Source: SIG636 sp045604285 | GTDB lineage: Bacteria > Bacillota > Clostridia > Oscillospirales > CAG-382 | Direction: 5' to 3' | DNA length: 30,654 nucleotides | NCBI GenBank assembly: GCA_045604285.1 | Contig: JAZUNS010000046.1 | Location: forward strand, 1-30,654 | In this document: positions 21,955 through 29,526 of the stretch, piece by piece | Layout of the letters: every line of letters starts with the position of its first letter | Numbering within the stretch: position 1 is the first letter of the stretch | The notes under the pieces: model-generated | Database searches by the model: none | What the model saw: only the letters and a program-made list of their open reading frames with translations | What the model was told of the DNA's origin: nothing | Position numbers and translations under genes: made by a program

Positions 21955-22602
21955 TTACAGTAAAATTTTGTTAAGTGCATAAAAATCGTCTGCAACGGCA
22001 TTGGCGCCGTGGTCTAAAAGCTCTTGCTTAAAGATGCTGCCGTTAACTATGCCCACGCAGGGTATGCCGTTATCCCTTGCCCCTTCAATATCATACATTC
22101 TGTCGCCTATCATAACGCAATCCTCTGCAGAGGCGCTTGCCATTTTCATGGCTTCGGCAACGCTTTGCGATTTGCTTAGATGCTTTGAAGAGAAATCCGC
22201 TGCCGAAACGTGGTCAAAATATTTTGCAACGCCAAGGTATTCCAAAACTATATTTACAAAGTATATGGGCTTAGAGGACGCTATAAGCAAAACCTTGCCG
22301 GCATTTTTGGCCTGCTCAAAAAACTCGGCGGCGCCGTCGTAAAGGCTGTTCATGTAAACGCCCTCTTTGGCATAATGCTCACGGTACAGTTTTATAACTT
22401 CGTCCACGCACTCTTCCTTAACACCTGCGTAGGTCACAAAGGAATAGCTTAGGGGTGGGCCCAAAAATTTTGCCATGGTGTTGCTGTCGGGTGGGGTAAC
22501 GCCGTGCTTTTCCATTGCGTAAACGGCAGAGGCGATAACCCCCGGTGCAGAGTTTGATACGGTGCCGTCTAAATCAAACAGCAAAAATTTTTTGTTTTTC
22601 AT
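21955..22602 (-). CDS. HAD superfamily phosphatase, subfamily IA
   Basis: A 215-residue HAD hydrolase separate from the one after acpP. Motif I is LFDLDGTVSNS (Asp10, Asp12), motif II is LIASSKP, the lysine of motif III is probably in SSKHLSKSQS, and motif IV is MIGDRMYDIEGA. The cap is helical (residues 15-85) and includes KFLGPPLSYSF, which recalls phosphoglycolate phosphatase-like enzymes that annotators label Gph or 5'-nucleotidase. Substrate unknown. The ATG follows GGAGGG at a normal distance. The gene stands alone and divergent from the flavoprotein gene at 22711. No clear promoter box pair could be assigned upstream. Confidence 0.88.
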   Translation of the reverse strand: MKNKKFLLFDLDGTVSNSAPGVIASAVYAMEKHGVTPPDSNTMAKFLGPPLSYSFVTYAGVKEECVDEVIKLYREHYAKEGVYMNSLYDGAAEFFEQAKNAGKVLLIASSKPIYFVNIVLEYLGVAKYFDHVSAADFSSKHLSKSQSVAEAMKMASASAEDCVMIGDRMYDIEGARDNGIPCVGIVNGSIFKQELLDHGANAVADDFYALNKILL

Positions 22603-22659
22603 ATACGTCCCTCCCGTCGCTACAGATTATACCTTATTTTTGCTTCAAAAACAATAGTG

Positions 22660-22688
22660 TTGCAAATTTTTGCGCCATAAGGTATAAT
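22660..22688 (+). promoter_or_regulatory. promoter of the BaiN-like flavoprotein gene
   Basis: TTGCAA at 22660-22665, a 17-base spacer and a perfect TATAAT at 22683-22688. The -10 box overlaps an ATG at 22687, so that ATG cannot be on the transcript; this fixes the start codon at 22711. Confidence 0.8.
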
Positions 22689-22710
22689 GACAGCAAAGGC
22701 AGGTGCTTTT

Positions 22711-23937
22711 ATGGCTAAGATCTGTGTTATAGGCGGCGGCGCCGCAGGTATGATGGCGGCGTACTACTCTGCAATTTCCGGCGGAGAGGTAGTGCTTATA
22801 GAAAAAAATGATTTTTGCGGTAAAAAAATAAATATAACGGGCAAGGGCAGGTGCAACCTTACCAACCTTTGTGACGTGCAGGAGTTTCTTAAAAACGTAC
22901 CTACCAACCCACGCTTTTTGTATAAGGCGCTTAACACGCTGTCGCCCGAGGATACCATGGCGGTTTTCGAGAGCTTTGGCGTTCCCTTAAAGGTGGAACG
23001 CGGCAGGCGTGTTTTCCCCGTAAGCGATAAGGCGGCGGATATCTCTCAAAGCCTTAAAAAGGCGTGTACGGACGTGGGCGTTAAAATTATATACGGCAAG
23101 GCACTGGGCGTAAAAACCGCAAACGGCGCCGTAATAGCCGTAAAGCTTGGCGGCGGCAAAGAGCTTGCCTGCGACGGGTGCATTGTGGCAACGGGCGGCG
23201 CCTCCTACCCCCGCACGGGCAGTGACGGCGACGGCTACCGCTTTGCCAAGGAGCTGGGGCACAGCATCGTTCCCATAAGCCCTTCGCTGGTACCGCTGGT
23301 TACCGCCGAGGATTGGTGCGCGCGCTGTATGGGGCTTTCCCTTAAAAACGTAAACCTAAGCTTTTACCGTGGAGAGAAAAAGCTGTTCTCCGAGCAGGGG
23401 GAGATGCTGTTTACCCATTTCGGCATAAGTGGCCCGCTGGTGCTTTCCGCCTCCGGCCATTTGGGGGATTGCAACGGCGTTACGGGCTATATCGACCTTA
23501 AGCCCGCCCTTGACCGTGAAACTCTTGATAAACGCCTGCTTAGGGATTTTGAAGAAAACAAAAACAAGGATTTTGCCAACAGCCTTTCGGCACTGTTGCC
23601 CCAAAAGCTTATTCCCGTGATTATAGAGCAAAGCAATATCCCCCCAAGCAAAAAAGTAAACTCTATTACCAGGGAGGAACGCAGGGGCTTGACCGAGCTG
23701 CTTAAAGGGTTAAAGCTTACCGTTACGGGCAAGCGCCCCATAGACGAGGCGATAGTAACCTCCGGCGGCGTATCGGTTAAGGAGATAAATCCTTCCACTA
23801 TGGAATCAAAGCTTGTTAAGGGCTTGTATTTTGCAGGCGAGGTCATAGACGTGGACGCTTATACCGGCGGCTACAATTTGCAGATAGCGTTTTCCACCGG
23901 CGCATTGGCGGGGGAAAGTGCGGCGTATCAAGATTAG
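22711..23937 (+). CDS. NAD(P)/FAD-dependent oxidoreductase, BaiN/HI0933 family
   Basis: A 408-residue flavoprotein of the HI0933/YhiN family. It starts MAKICVIGGGAAGMMAAYYSA (Rossmann GGGAAG), continues with NITGKGRCNLTN, ERGRRVFPVSDKA, IVATGGASYPRTGSDGDGY, MLFTHFGISGPLVLS, and ends with GLYFAGEVIDVDAYTGGYNLQIAFSTG, which closes the FAD site. All are family hallmarks. One member, BaiN of a bile-acid 7-dehydroxylating Clostridium, is reported to act on bile acid intermediates, but the family is nearly universal and its general function is unclear, so a bile acid role should not be inferred. AGGTG lies 5 bases before the ATG at 22711. Monocistronic, with a terminator about 90 bases downstream. 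Confidence 0.92.
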   Translation: MAKICVIGGGAAGMMAAYYSAISGGEVVLIEKNDFCGKKINITGKGRCNLTNLCDVQEFLKNVPTNPRFLYKALNTLSPEDTMAVFESFGVPLKVERGRRVFPVSDKAADISQSLKKACTDVGVKIIYGKALGVKTANGAVIAVKLGGGKELACDGCIVATGGASYPRTGSDGDGYRFAKELGHSIVPISPSLVPLVTAEDWCARCMGLSLKNVNLSFYRGEKKLFSEQGEMLFTHFGISGPLVLSASGHLGDCNGVTGYIDLKPALDRETLDKRLLRDFEENKNKDFANSLSALLPQKLIPVIIEQSNIPPSKKVNSITREERRGLTELLKGLKLTVTGKRPIDEAIVTSGGVSVKEINPSTMESKLVKGLYFAGEVIDVDAYTGGYNLQIAFSTGALAGESAAYQD

Positions 23938-24029
23938 AATAAACGGGCCGAGAGAAAATCTGCCCCGCTCAGACCGCTGACAAAGGCACAGAACACGAAA
24001 AATATAAAAAATCAATTACAAAAAAGTTG

Positions 24030-24057
24030 AAAAGTCGGGAAAGCTTCCCGACTTTTC
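24030..24057 (+). terminator. rho-independent terminator after the BaiN-like gene
   Basis: A 12-bp stem, AAAAGTCGGGAA with TTCCCGACTTTT, and a 3-base loop AGC. The A and T runs are part of the stem, so it may act in both directions. Confidence 0.8.
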
Positions 24058-24083
24058 TGCAAATTATCGTAATTTTTCGTTCA

Positions 24084-24168
24084 AAACGAACCTCGGCTCA
24101 CAGTACTTAGTACAGTTTTCGCCTCGGTTCGTTTCGTCTGCACTCTTTCTCAGCACTCTGCCAAGCTG
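24084..24168. repeat. intergenic imperfect palindrome, REP-like
   Basis: AAACGAACC (24084-24092) pairs with GGTTCGTTT (24126-24134); inside it GGC and GCC pair across a symmetric TC/TC mismatch, and GTAC-TTA-GTAC sits at the tip. A second small hairpin, TCAGC...GCTGA, follows within 24150-24169. Together they look like a folded dispersed repeat or a small RNA element. No coding frame. I see nothing else in 24170-24299 apart from AT-rich sequence. Confidence 0.45.
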
Positions 24169-24299
24169 ATGACAAGGTTATTGCCTCAACATATATAGAG
24201 TATCACATTCTGCTTGCAAAGTCAACAGTTTTGCGGCAAAACAACCAATGTTCTGCCTATTGCACAAAAAGTTTTTAGTAAATTTGTATAATTTGCGTA

Positions 24300-24328
24300 T
24301 TGAAATTGGGTGAAAACCGTGATATTAT
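24300..24328 (+). promoter_or_regulatory. promoter of the structured RNA
   Basis: TTGAAA at 24300-24305, a 17-base spacer and TATTAT at 24323-24328. Transcription should begin near 24335. No open reading frame of note follows before the terminator. Confidence 0.75.
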
Positions 24329-24334
24329 ATAGAC

Positions 24335-24688
24335 ACAGGAAGGGTGATACCAATGTACACACTAAACCTAAGGGCCTTAAGTAACGGATAGGTGGCTATC
24401 GCACACGGCGTAAGCCGAATAAACGGAAAGCGATACATCCGTTACAAACAAGGTAAAGAAAGCGTTGTTTGCACACTAAAGTTCAATTGTTTTTGCCGAT
24501 AGTTTTTTCTTAACTTAATAAGAACGTTAACGTGATTAACATGATTTTTGCGGCAAACGGTAACGGCAGTTTTAAAAAACAACGTAGGAATCCGATGAAA
24601 GAGAGGTTAACCAATGATGTTGGATACCAAGATCGAACTGAAATAACCCTTGATTGCTAAAGAAGCAGTCAAGGGTTATTTCTTTTTT
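24335..24688 (+). ncRNA. large structured non-coding RNA, about 350 nt
   Basis: A stand-alone transcription unit with its own promoter and terminator and no protein. Stems visible by eye are: a 9-bp stem GTAACGGAT (24381-24389) with ATCCGTTAC (24437-24445), enclosing TATCGC (24397-24402) with GCGATA (24430-24435), which encloses CGGC-GTAA-GCCG (24406-24417), a GNRA tetraloop hairpin. A second arm has CGTTGTTT (24463-24470) with AAACAACG (24577-24584), enclosing TTTGCCG (24492-24498) with CGGCAAA (24551-24557), enclosing two hairpins at 24507-24524 and 24526-24540. ACCTA (24366-24370) can pair with TAGGT (24389-24393) as a pseudoknot. The flanks repeat GATACCAA (24326-24354 region and 24623-24630). 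This architecture recalls the raiA-motif RNAs of Firmicutes, which I cannot confirm without a covariance model. Confidence 0.75.
24642..24688 (+). terminator. terminator of the structured RNA
   Basis: A 17-bp stem (24642-24658 with 24664-24680, one G-U pair) around AAAGA, followed by TTCTTTTTTG. Confidence 0.92.
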
Positions 24689-24709
24689 GTCCATATTTTC
24701 ATTGGGAAA

Positions 24710-24732
24710 GGGCAGGAGGTTACCTCCTGCCC
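24710..24732 (-). terminator. terminator of rubrerythrin
   Basis: GGGCAGGAGG and CCTCCTGCCC form a perfect 10-bp stem around a 3-base loop, 16 bases past the rubrerythrin stop. The T tract on the minus strand is short (CTTTCCC); on the plus strand TATTTTAATAATTTTTTT follows, so it may also back up the RNA terminator. Confidence 0.65.
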
Positions 24733-24748
24733 TATTTTAATAATTTTT

Positions 24749-25282
24749 TTAATAGTTTTCTTTTCTTATTTCGAAAAAGCTTTGAGGATGTGCGCAAACG
24801 GGGCAAACGAGGGGTGCCTTTTTGCCCATTACCAGGTGACCGCAGTTGCGGCATTCCCAAATAGCTTCTTCAGCCTTTTCAAATACCTTCTGCATATCAA
24901 CGTTGTTAAGCAATGCACGGTAACGCTCTTCGTGGGTCTTTTCGATGGCTGCAACCATGCGGAACTGAGCGGCAAGTGCCTTAAAGCCTTCTTCTTCAGC
25001 CTCCTTGGCAAAACGGTCGTACATATCGGTCCATTCGTAGTTTTCGCCTTCTGCAGCGTGCAACAGATTTTCAGAGGTGTTGCCAAGCTCGCCCAAAGCC
25101 TTAAACCAAAGCTTTGCGTGTTCTTTTTCGTTATCGGCGGGTTTTTGGAAAATTTCAGCTATCTGTTCGTAGCCTTCCTTTTTTGCAACGGATGCAAAAT
25201 AGGTGTACTTGTTTCTTGCCTGACTTTCGCCCGCAAACGCTTCCCACAAATTTTTCTCTGTCTTAGTTCCTTTAAGTTCCAT
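24749..25282 (-). CDS. rbr: rubrerythrin
   Basis: Rubrerythrin reduces hydrogen peroxide to water in anaerobes, using a diiron site fed by a rubredoxin centre. The 177-residue protein has the four-helix diiron domain (first ligand in EAFAGESQARNKY, then ADNEKEHAK with Glu and His, AKEAEEEGF with two Glu, and EKTHEERY) and a C-terminal rubredoxin-like domain with CRNCG and CPVCAHP. It is slightly shorter than the classical 191-residue form. GGAGG lies upstream of the ATG at 25282. It has its own strong promoter. A PerR-like box was looked for but not clearly seen. Confidence 0.95.
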   Translation of the reverse strand: MELKGTKTEKNLWEAFAGESQARNKYTYFASVAKKEGYEQIAEIFQKPADNEKEHAKLWFKALGELGNTSENLLHAAEGENYEWTDMYDRFAKEAEEEGFKALAAQFRMVAAIEKTHEERYRALLNNVDMQKVFEKAEEAIWECRNCGHLVMGKKAPLVCPVCAHPQSFFEIRKENY

Positions 25283-25326
25283 ATATATATCCTCCTTTTG
25301 GATTATTATTGCTTGTTTATGGGAAA

Positions 25327-25355
25327 ATTATAGCAAATAATTAATTGCATTGCAA
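25327..25355 (-). promoter_or_regulatory. promoter of rubrerythrin
   Basis: On the minus strand TTGCAA (25355-25350), 17 bases, then a perfect TATAAT (25332-25327). Its -35 box lies 10 bases from the -35 box of the divergent polA promoter. Confidence 0.8.
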
Positions 25356-25365
25356 GTGCTTTTTG

Positions 25366-25394
25366 TTGACAAAAAATAAAAACAGTGGTAACAT
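25366..25394 (+). promoter_or_regulatory. promoter of polA
   Basis: TTGACA at 25366-25371, 17 bases, TAACAT at 25389-25394. Transcription should start near 25401. Confidence 0.7.
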
Positions 25395-25436
25395 ATCATT
25401 TGTATAAAGATATAAGTTGGGAGGCTATGGCAACCT

Positions 25437-27965
25437 GTGGCAAAAATAGTGGTTTTTGACGGCAACAGCATACTAAACAGGGCGTATTACGGCATCCGTC
25501 CTTTAAGCACCGCAACGGGGATTCCTACCAACGGTGTTTACGGGTTTATTAATATTATCCTTAAAAACTTAAAGCTTTGTGAGGATGCGGAATACGGCGC
25601 CGTTGCCTTTGACCTGCCTGCCCCTACCTTCAGGCATAAAATGTTTGATGGCTATAAGGCAAACCGCCACGGTATGCCCGATGACCTTGCCGCCCAGTTG
25701 CCCTACGCCAAGCAGGCGGCAGAGTATCTTGGGCTTAAGGTGCTGGAAAAAGAGGGCTACGAGGCAGACGATATCCTTGGCACCCTTGCGGCAAACGCCT
25801 GCACCAACGGTATGGAATGCGTTATAGTTACCGGTGACAGAGACAGTCTTCAGCTTATTAACGACTGCACCACCGTGTATCTTGCCGCCACCAACGAAAC
25901 CAAGATTTTTGACCGTGCCGCATTTAACGAAAAATACGGCGTTCAGCCCGAGGTGTTTGTGGACGTAAAGGCACTTATGGGCGACAGCAGCGATAATATC
26001 CCCGGCGTTAAGGGCATAGGCGAAAAGGGCGCCCTTAAGCTTATTGCTCAATACGGCAGCCTTGAAGGCGTTTACGAAAATGCAGACGCCATCAAGGGCA
26101 GCGTGGGTGAAAAGCTGCGCACTGACAGGGATAACGCCTTCCTAAGCCAAAGCCTGGCGGCTATATGTAAAGAGGTTCCCCTGGACGTTGGGGCAGCCGA
26201 TTGTAAGATACAGCGTCAGGATAAAGCCCTTTACGAGCTGTGCCACCTGCTTGAGCTTAGCGGAATAGCCGAGCGCCTGGGGCTTAAGAGCGATGACGAC
26301 GCTCCGCAGATGGCGGAAGAAGAGTTTTTGACCGTAGGCGGTGCCGAAGGGGCGAAAAAATATGAAAAAGCCGCCAAGGTATATATATACGAATGTGACG
26401 GTACCGTGTACGCCACCGACGGCAACGGCGTTAATCTTTGCATTCCCCTTGAGGATAGCGAGGCTTTCTTTGTCGCCGTATCGGAAAAAGCGGTATTCTG
26501 GGGCTATAAAGAAACTGCAGAGAAGGCACGCCGTGCAGGCTTTGAGATAAAGCCGCCCCTTGGGGACGTGGCACTGCTTGCCTATTTGGTTAACACTATG
26601 GACGGCGGTCAAAGCACCCCTGCCCGCATGGCAAAGGCAATAGGCTTGTTCGGCGGCGAAAAGGACCCCAAGCGTGAAGTGCTTATGCTTCCTGCATTGG
26701 AAGAAAACTTGTCAGAGCAGGCGGCAATCGCCGGGCAGATGCATTGGTACCGCATAGAGCTTAAGCTTTCCGCCATCCTTTTGGAAATGGAGAAGATTGG
26801 CGTTAAGGTGGACAGAGAAGGGCTTGAGGAGTATTCCCGTTTTCTGTCAGAGCGTATGGAGGAAGCAGAGCAGGCAATTTATATGCTGGCAGGGGAGGAG
26901 TTTAACATTAACTCTCCCAAACAGCTTTCTTATATTCTTTTCGAAAAGCTGGGGCTGCCCCACTTCAAAAAGACCCAAAGCGGATATTCTACCGATGCCG
27001 ACGTAATGGAAAAATTGCGCCGTCATCACCCTATAGTGGATTTAATACTAAGCTACCGCCAGTTTGCCAAGCTTAAAAGCACCTATGCCGACGGCTTGGT
27101 TAAGGCGATAGACCCCAAAGACGGCAGAATACACAGCACCTTTAAGCAGACCCTTACCGCCACGGGCAGATTGTCCTCGGTAGACCCTAATTTGCAGAAT
27201 ATCCCCGTGCGTACCGAGCTTGGCAAGGTGTTTCGCAAGTTCTTTGTGGCAGAGGAGGGGATGGTGCTTATAGATGCAGACTATTCCCAAATAGAGCTTA
27301 GAGTGCTTGCCCACGTTTCCGGGGACGAAAACTTGATCTACTCCTTCAAAAACGGAGAGGACGTACACGCCGCCACCGCTGCAAAGGTCTTTGGCGTACC
27401 CATTGACAGCGTTACCGAGGAGCAGAGAAAGCGGGCAAAGGCGGTAAACTTTGGCGTGGTTTACGGTATAAGCGCCTTTTCTTTGGCAGAGGATATCGGC
27501 GTAAGCCGTAAGGAGGCGCAGCAGTATATAGATACCTATTTTAAGCGCCACCCCGCAATAAAGGAGTATTTGGACAAAACCGTGGCAAAGGCAAGAGAGA
27601 CGGGCTATATCGACACCGCCGTTTCCTTAAGACGCCGTTATATACCGGAGCTTAAGTCCAAAAACAAAAACCAGCAGGCCTTTGGTGAGCGTGTAGCAAT
27701 GAACACCCCCATACAGGGTGCCGCTGCGGATATAATAAAAAAGGCAATGGTAGAAACCGATGCCGCATTTAAAGAAGCCGGACTTAAGGCAAGGATAATA
27801 TTGCAGATCCACGACGAGCTTATAATTGAGGCACCGGTGGAGGAGGCAGAAACCGCCGCAGCCATACTAAAAGATAAAATGGAAAACAAAGTCAGACTGC
27901 ACATGCCCTACGTTCCGCTGGTTGCGGACGCACACGTTGGTAAAAGCTGGTTTGATGCAAAATAG
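25437..27965 (+). CDS. polA: DNA polymerase I
   Basis: Pol I removes RNA primers and fills repair gaps. The 842-residue protein has a full 5'-3' exonuclease domain (VFDGNSILNRAYYG, GYEADDILGTLA, VTGDRDSLQL, GDSSDNIPGVKGIGEK), a middle domain lacking the acidic residues of an active 3'-5' proofreading site as in most Firmicutes, and a complete polymerase domain: motif A DADYSQIELR (Asp613), motif B KRAKAVNFGVVYG, motif C QIHDELIIEAP (Asp793). The start is GTG at 25437, 12 bases after GGGAGG. An ATG at 25427 closer to that site is in another frame and reads only ten codons. It heads an operon with a radical SAM gene and rsmI. Confidence 0.97.
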   Translation: MAKIVVFDGNSILNRAYYGIRPLSTATGIPTNGVYGFINIILKNLKLCEDAEYGAVAFDLPAPTFRHKMFDGYKANRHGMPDDLAAQLPYAKQAAEYLGLKVLEKEGYEADDILGTLAANACTNGMECVIVTGDRDSLQLINDCTTVYLAATNETKIFDRAAFNEKYGVQPEVFVDVKALMGDSSDNIPGVKGIGEKGALKLIAQYGSLEGVYENADAIKGSVGEKLRTDRDNAFLSQSLAAICKEVPLDVGAADCKIQRQDKALYELCHLLELSGIAERLGLKSDDDAPQMAEEEFLTVGGAEGAKKYEKAAKVYIYECDGTVYATDGNGVNLCIPLEDSEAFFVAVSEKAVFWGYKETAEKARRAGFEIKPPLGDVALLAYLVNTMDGGQSTPARMAKAIGLFGGEKDPKREVLMLPALEENLSEQAAIAGQMHWYRIELKLSAILLEMEKIGVKVDREGLEEYSRFLSERMEEAEQAIYMLAGEEFNINSPKQLSYILFEKLGLPHFKKTQSGYSTDADVMEKLRRHHPIVDLILSYRQFAKLKSTYADGLVKAIDPKDGRIHSTFKQTLTATGRLSSVDPNLQNIPVRTELGKVFRKFFVAEEGMVLIDADYSQIELRVLAHVSGDENLIYSFKNGEDVHAATAAKVFGVPIDSVTEEQRKRAKAVNFGVVYGISAFSLAEDIGVSRKEAQQYIDTYFKRHPAIKEYLDKTVAKARETGYIDTAVSLRRRYIPELKSKNKNQQAFGERVAMNTPIQGAAADIIKKAMVETDAAFKEAGLKARIILQIHDELIIEAPVEEAETAAAILKDKMENKVRLHMPYVPLVADAHVGKSWFDAK

Positions 27966-27982
27966 AAAGGCAGGGAATATTT

Positions 27983-29524
27983 ATGGTAGATTTAAAGGGC
28001 AGAAAAGCAAGAATGTTGCTTGTATACCCCGATTATACTGATAGAGATTTAAAAGGAAAACAAAGCGGCGGTAACTACAGCGAGGGGCTTGCCTCTATCT
28101 CCGCAGTGCTTAAGCAGGCAGGCCACAGCGTAGAGCTGTTGCATCTGCTGTATCTTCACACCGAGGAGGATTTTAAGCAAAAGCTTAAGGCGAAGGGCGA
28201 ATTTGATATTATAGGCTTTTCCATTCGTACAACGGCTTTCCCCGACTGTAAGCAATATATAAAATGGACTAAAGAGGTTTACCCCAACGTGTTTATAACC
28301 TGCGGCAGCTACCATTGTACCTTGGTGCCTGAAGAGGTTATTGCAGTTGACGGCGTTGACTGTATCTGTATAGGCGAGGGCGAGTACGCCGACCTTGAGC
28401 TGTGTGACAAAATGTCTGCAGGTGAGGACTATACCGACGTGGAAAGTATGTGGTTTAAGCTTCCCGACGGTACCGTTAAGCGCAACCCCGTGCGCCCCTT
28501 GTTTGCCGATCTTGACAGATTGCCCATCCCCGATTTTGACCTTTTTGACTACGCCAACCTTGAAAGCGTTAAGGTAGATACGGCTATCGTAGTAGTCAGC
28601 CGCGGCTGCTTTTATAACTGCACCTATTGCGGCAACGGCAACTTCCGCAAGGTTTACCCCAACAAAAAGATATATGCACGTTTCCGCAGCCCCGAAAACG
28701 CCATACTTTATCTTAAAACCTTGCTTTCCAAGCACCCCAATATAAAGTACATTAATTTCCGTGACGCTATATTCAATATGTTCCCCGATTGGTTTGATAA
28801 GTTTATCGAGCTTTACAAGCAGGAGATACACCTGCCCTGCACCGGCAACATCCGCTTTGATATACTTACCGAGGATACCGTGCGCAAAATGAAGGAGGCA
28901 GGCTTTTACACCATAGATATGGGCCTTGAAAGCGGCGACCAGGAAATGCGCTTTAAGTATCTTAAGCGTTATCAGACAGACGAGATGATGATAAACTGCA
29001 GTCAGTGGTTCCATAAGTACGGCATAGCCCAGCTTACCTATAATATAATAGGTCTGCCCTTTGAGACTATAGAGCGCGCCCTTAAGACCATAAAGCTTAA
29101 CGCCCGTATGAAGAGCGATAGGGTTATCCCCAACATCTTCTATCCTTACCCCGGCACAAAGCTGCACGATATCGCCAAGGAGGCAGGCTTCCTCCCCGAC
29201 GAGATAAGCCCCGATACCCGTGTGCCTCTGGTACAGCCCGATTTCCCCGAGCATGAGGTTTTGTTTATCGAGGCGTACTTTATGCACTACGTTAAAAAGT
29301 ACAAAAAGGCTTACAAAATCGGCGGCAAGCGTGGCGAGCGTATGGAAAGACGCCTGGATAAGGCTATAACCCAGCGCAGCGTAGGCAGCTACAAGCGCAG
29401 GGTGTGGATACACGATAAATACTCCGCAGCCCGCAACGTGCTTAAAAACTTCCTTGTAAACAGTATGCCTAAGTTTTATCTTTTCCTGCGCAGACAGAAG
29501 CATAAGAAGAAGGCGCAGGCATAG
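27983..29524 (+). CDS. B12-binding domain radical SAM protein
   Basis: A 513-residue enzyme with two domains. Residues about 8-160 resemble a cobalamin-binding Rossmann domain (LLVYPDY, GLASISAVLKQAGHSVELLHL, IIGFSIRTTAFPDCKQY, YPNVFITCGSYHCTLVPEEV, CICIGEGEYA). The radical SAM core has the cluster motif Cys209-x3-Cys213-x2-Cys216 in GCFYNCTYCGNG, then GNIRFDILTEDTVRKMKEAGF and GLESGDQEMRFKYL. The C-terminal 90 residues are very basic and lack a known motif. Class B radical SAM enzymes of this layout methylate or rearrange unactivated carbons in cofactors, lipids and antibiotics; the substrate here is unknown. AGGCAGGG lies upstream of the ATG. The gene sits between polA and rsmI without obvious functional link. 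Confidence 0.88.
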   Translation: MVDLKGRKARMLLVYPDYTDRDLKGKQSGGNYSEGLASISAVLKQAGHSVELLHLLYLHTEEDFKQKLKAKGEFDIIGFSIRTTAFPDCKQYIKWTKEVYPNVFITCGSYHCTLVPEEVIAVDGVDCICIGEGEYADLELCDKMSAGEDYTDVESMWFKLPDGTVKRNPVRPLFADLDRLPIPDFDLFDYANLESVKVDTAIVVVSRGCFYNCTYCGNGNFRKVYPNKKIYARFRSPENAILYLKTLLSKHPNIKYINFRDAIFNMFPDWFDKFIELYKQEIHLPCTGNIRFDILTEDTVRKMKEAGFYTIDMGLESGDQEMRFKYLKRYQTDEMMINCSQWFHKYGIAQLTYNIIGLPFETIERALKTIKLNARMKSDRVIPNIFYPYPGTKLHDIAKEAGFLPDEISPDTRVPLVQPDFPEHEVLFIEAYFMHYVKKYKKAYKIGGKRGERMERRLDKAITQRSVGSYKRRVWIHDKYSAARNVLKNFLVNSMPKFYLFLRRQKHKKKAQA

Positions 29525-29526
29525 CT

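Noticed and set aside
22711..23937. Bile acid 7-dehydroxylation gene baiN
   Set aside because: The family is nearly universal and no other bai gene is present, so only the family name is used.
23938..24300. CRISPR-like or att-site repeats in the non-coding gap
   Set aside because: The palindromes are single and unequal, with no regular direct repeats or spacers and no integrase nearby.
24650..25333. 227-codon plus-strand frame covering the RNA terminator and rubrerythrin
   Set aside because: It runs through a terminator and is antisense to rubrerythrin, which has clear ligands and a promoter.
25283..25360. PerR box upstream of rubrerythrin
   Set aside because: The AT-rich sequence has no convincing TTATAAT-N-ATTATAA dyad.
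25427..25459. Ten-codon upstream frame starting at an ATG before polA
   Set aside because: The ATG is only 2 bases from the ribosome binding site and the peptide has no feature of a leader peptide; it is probably chance.
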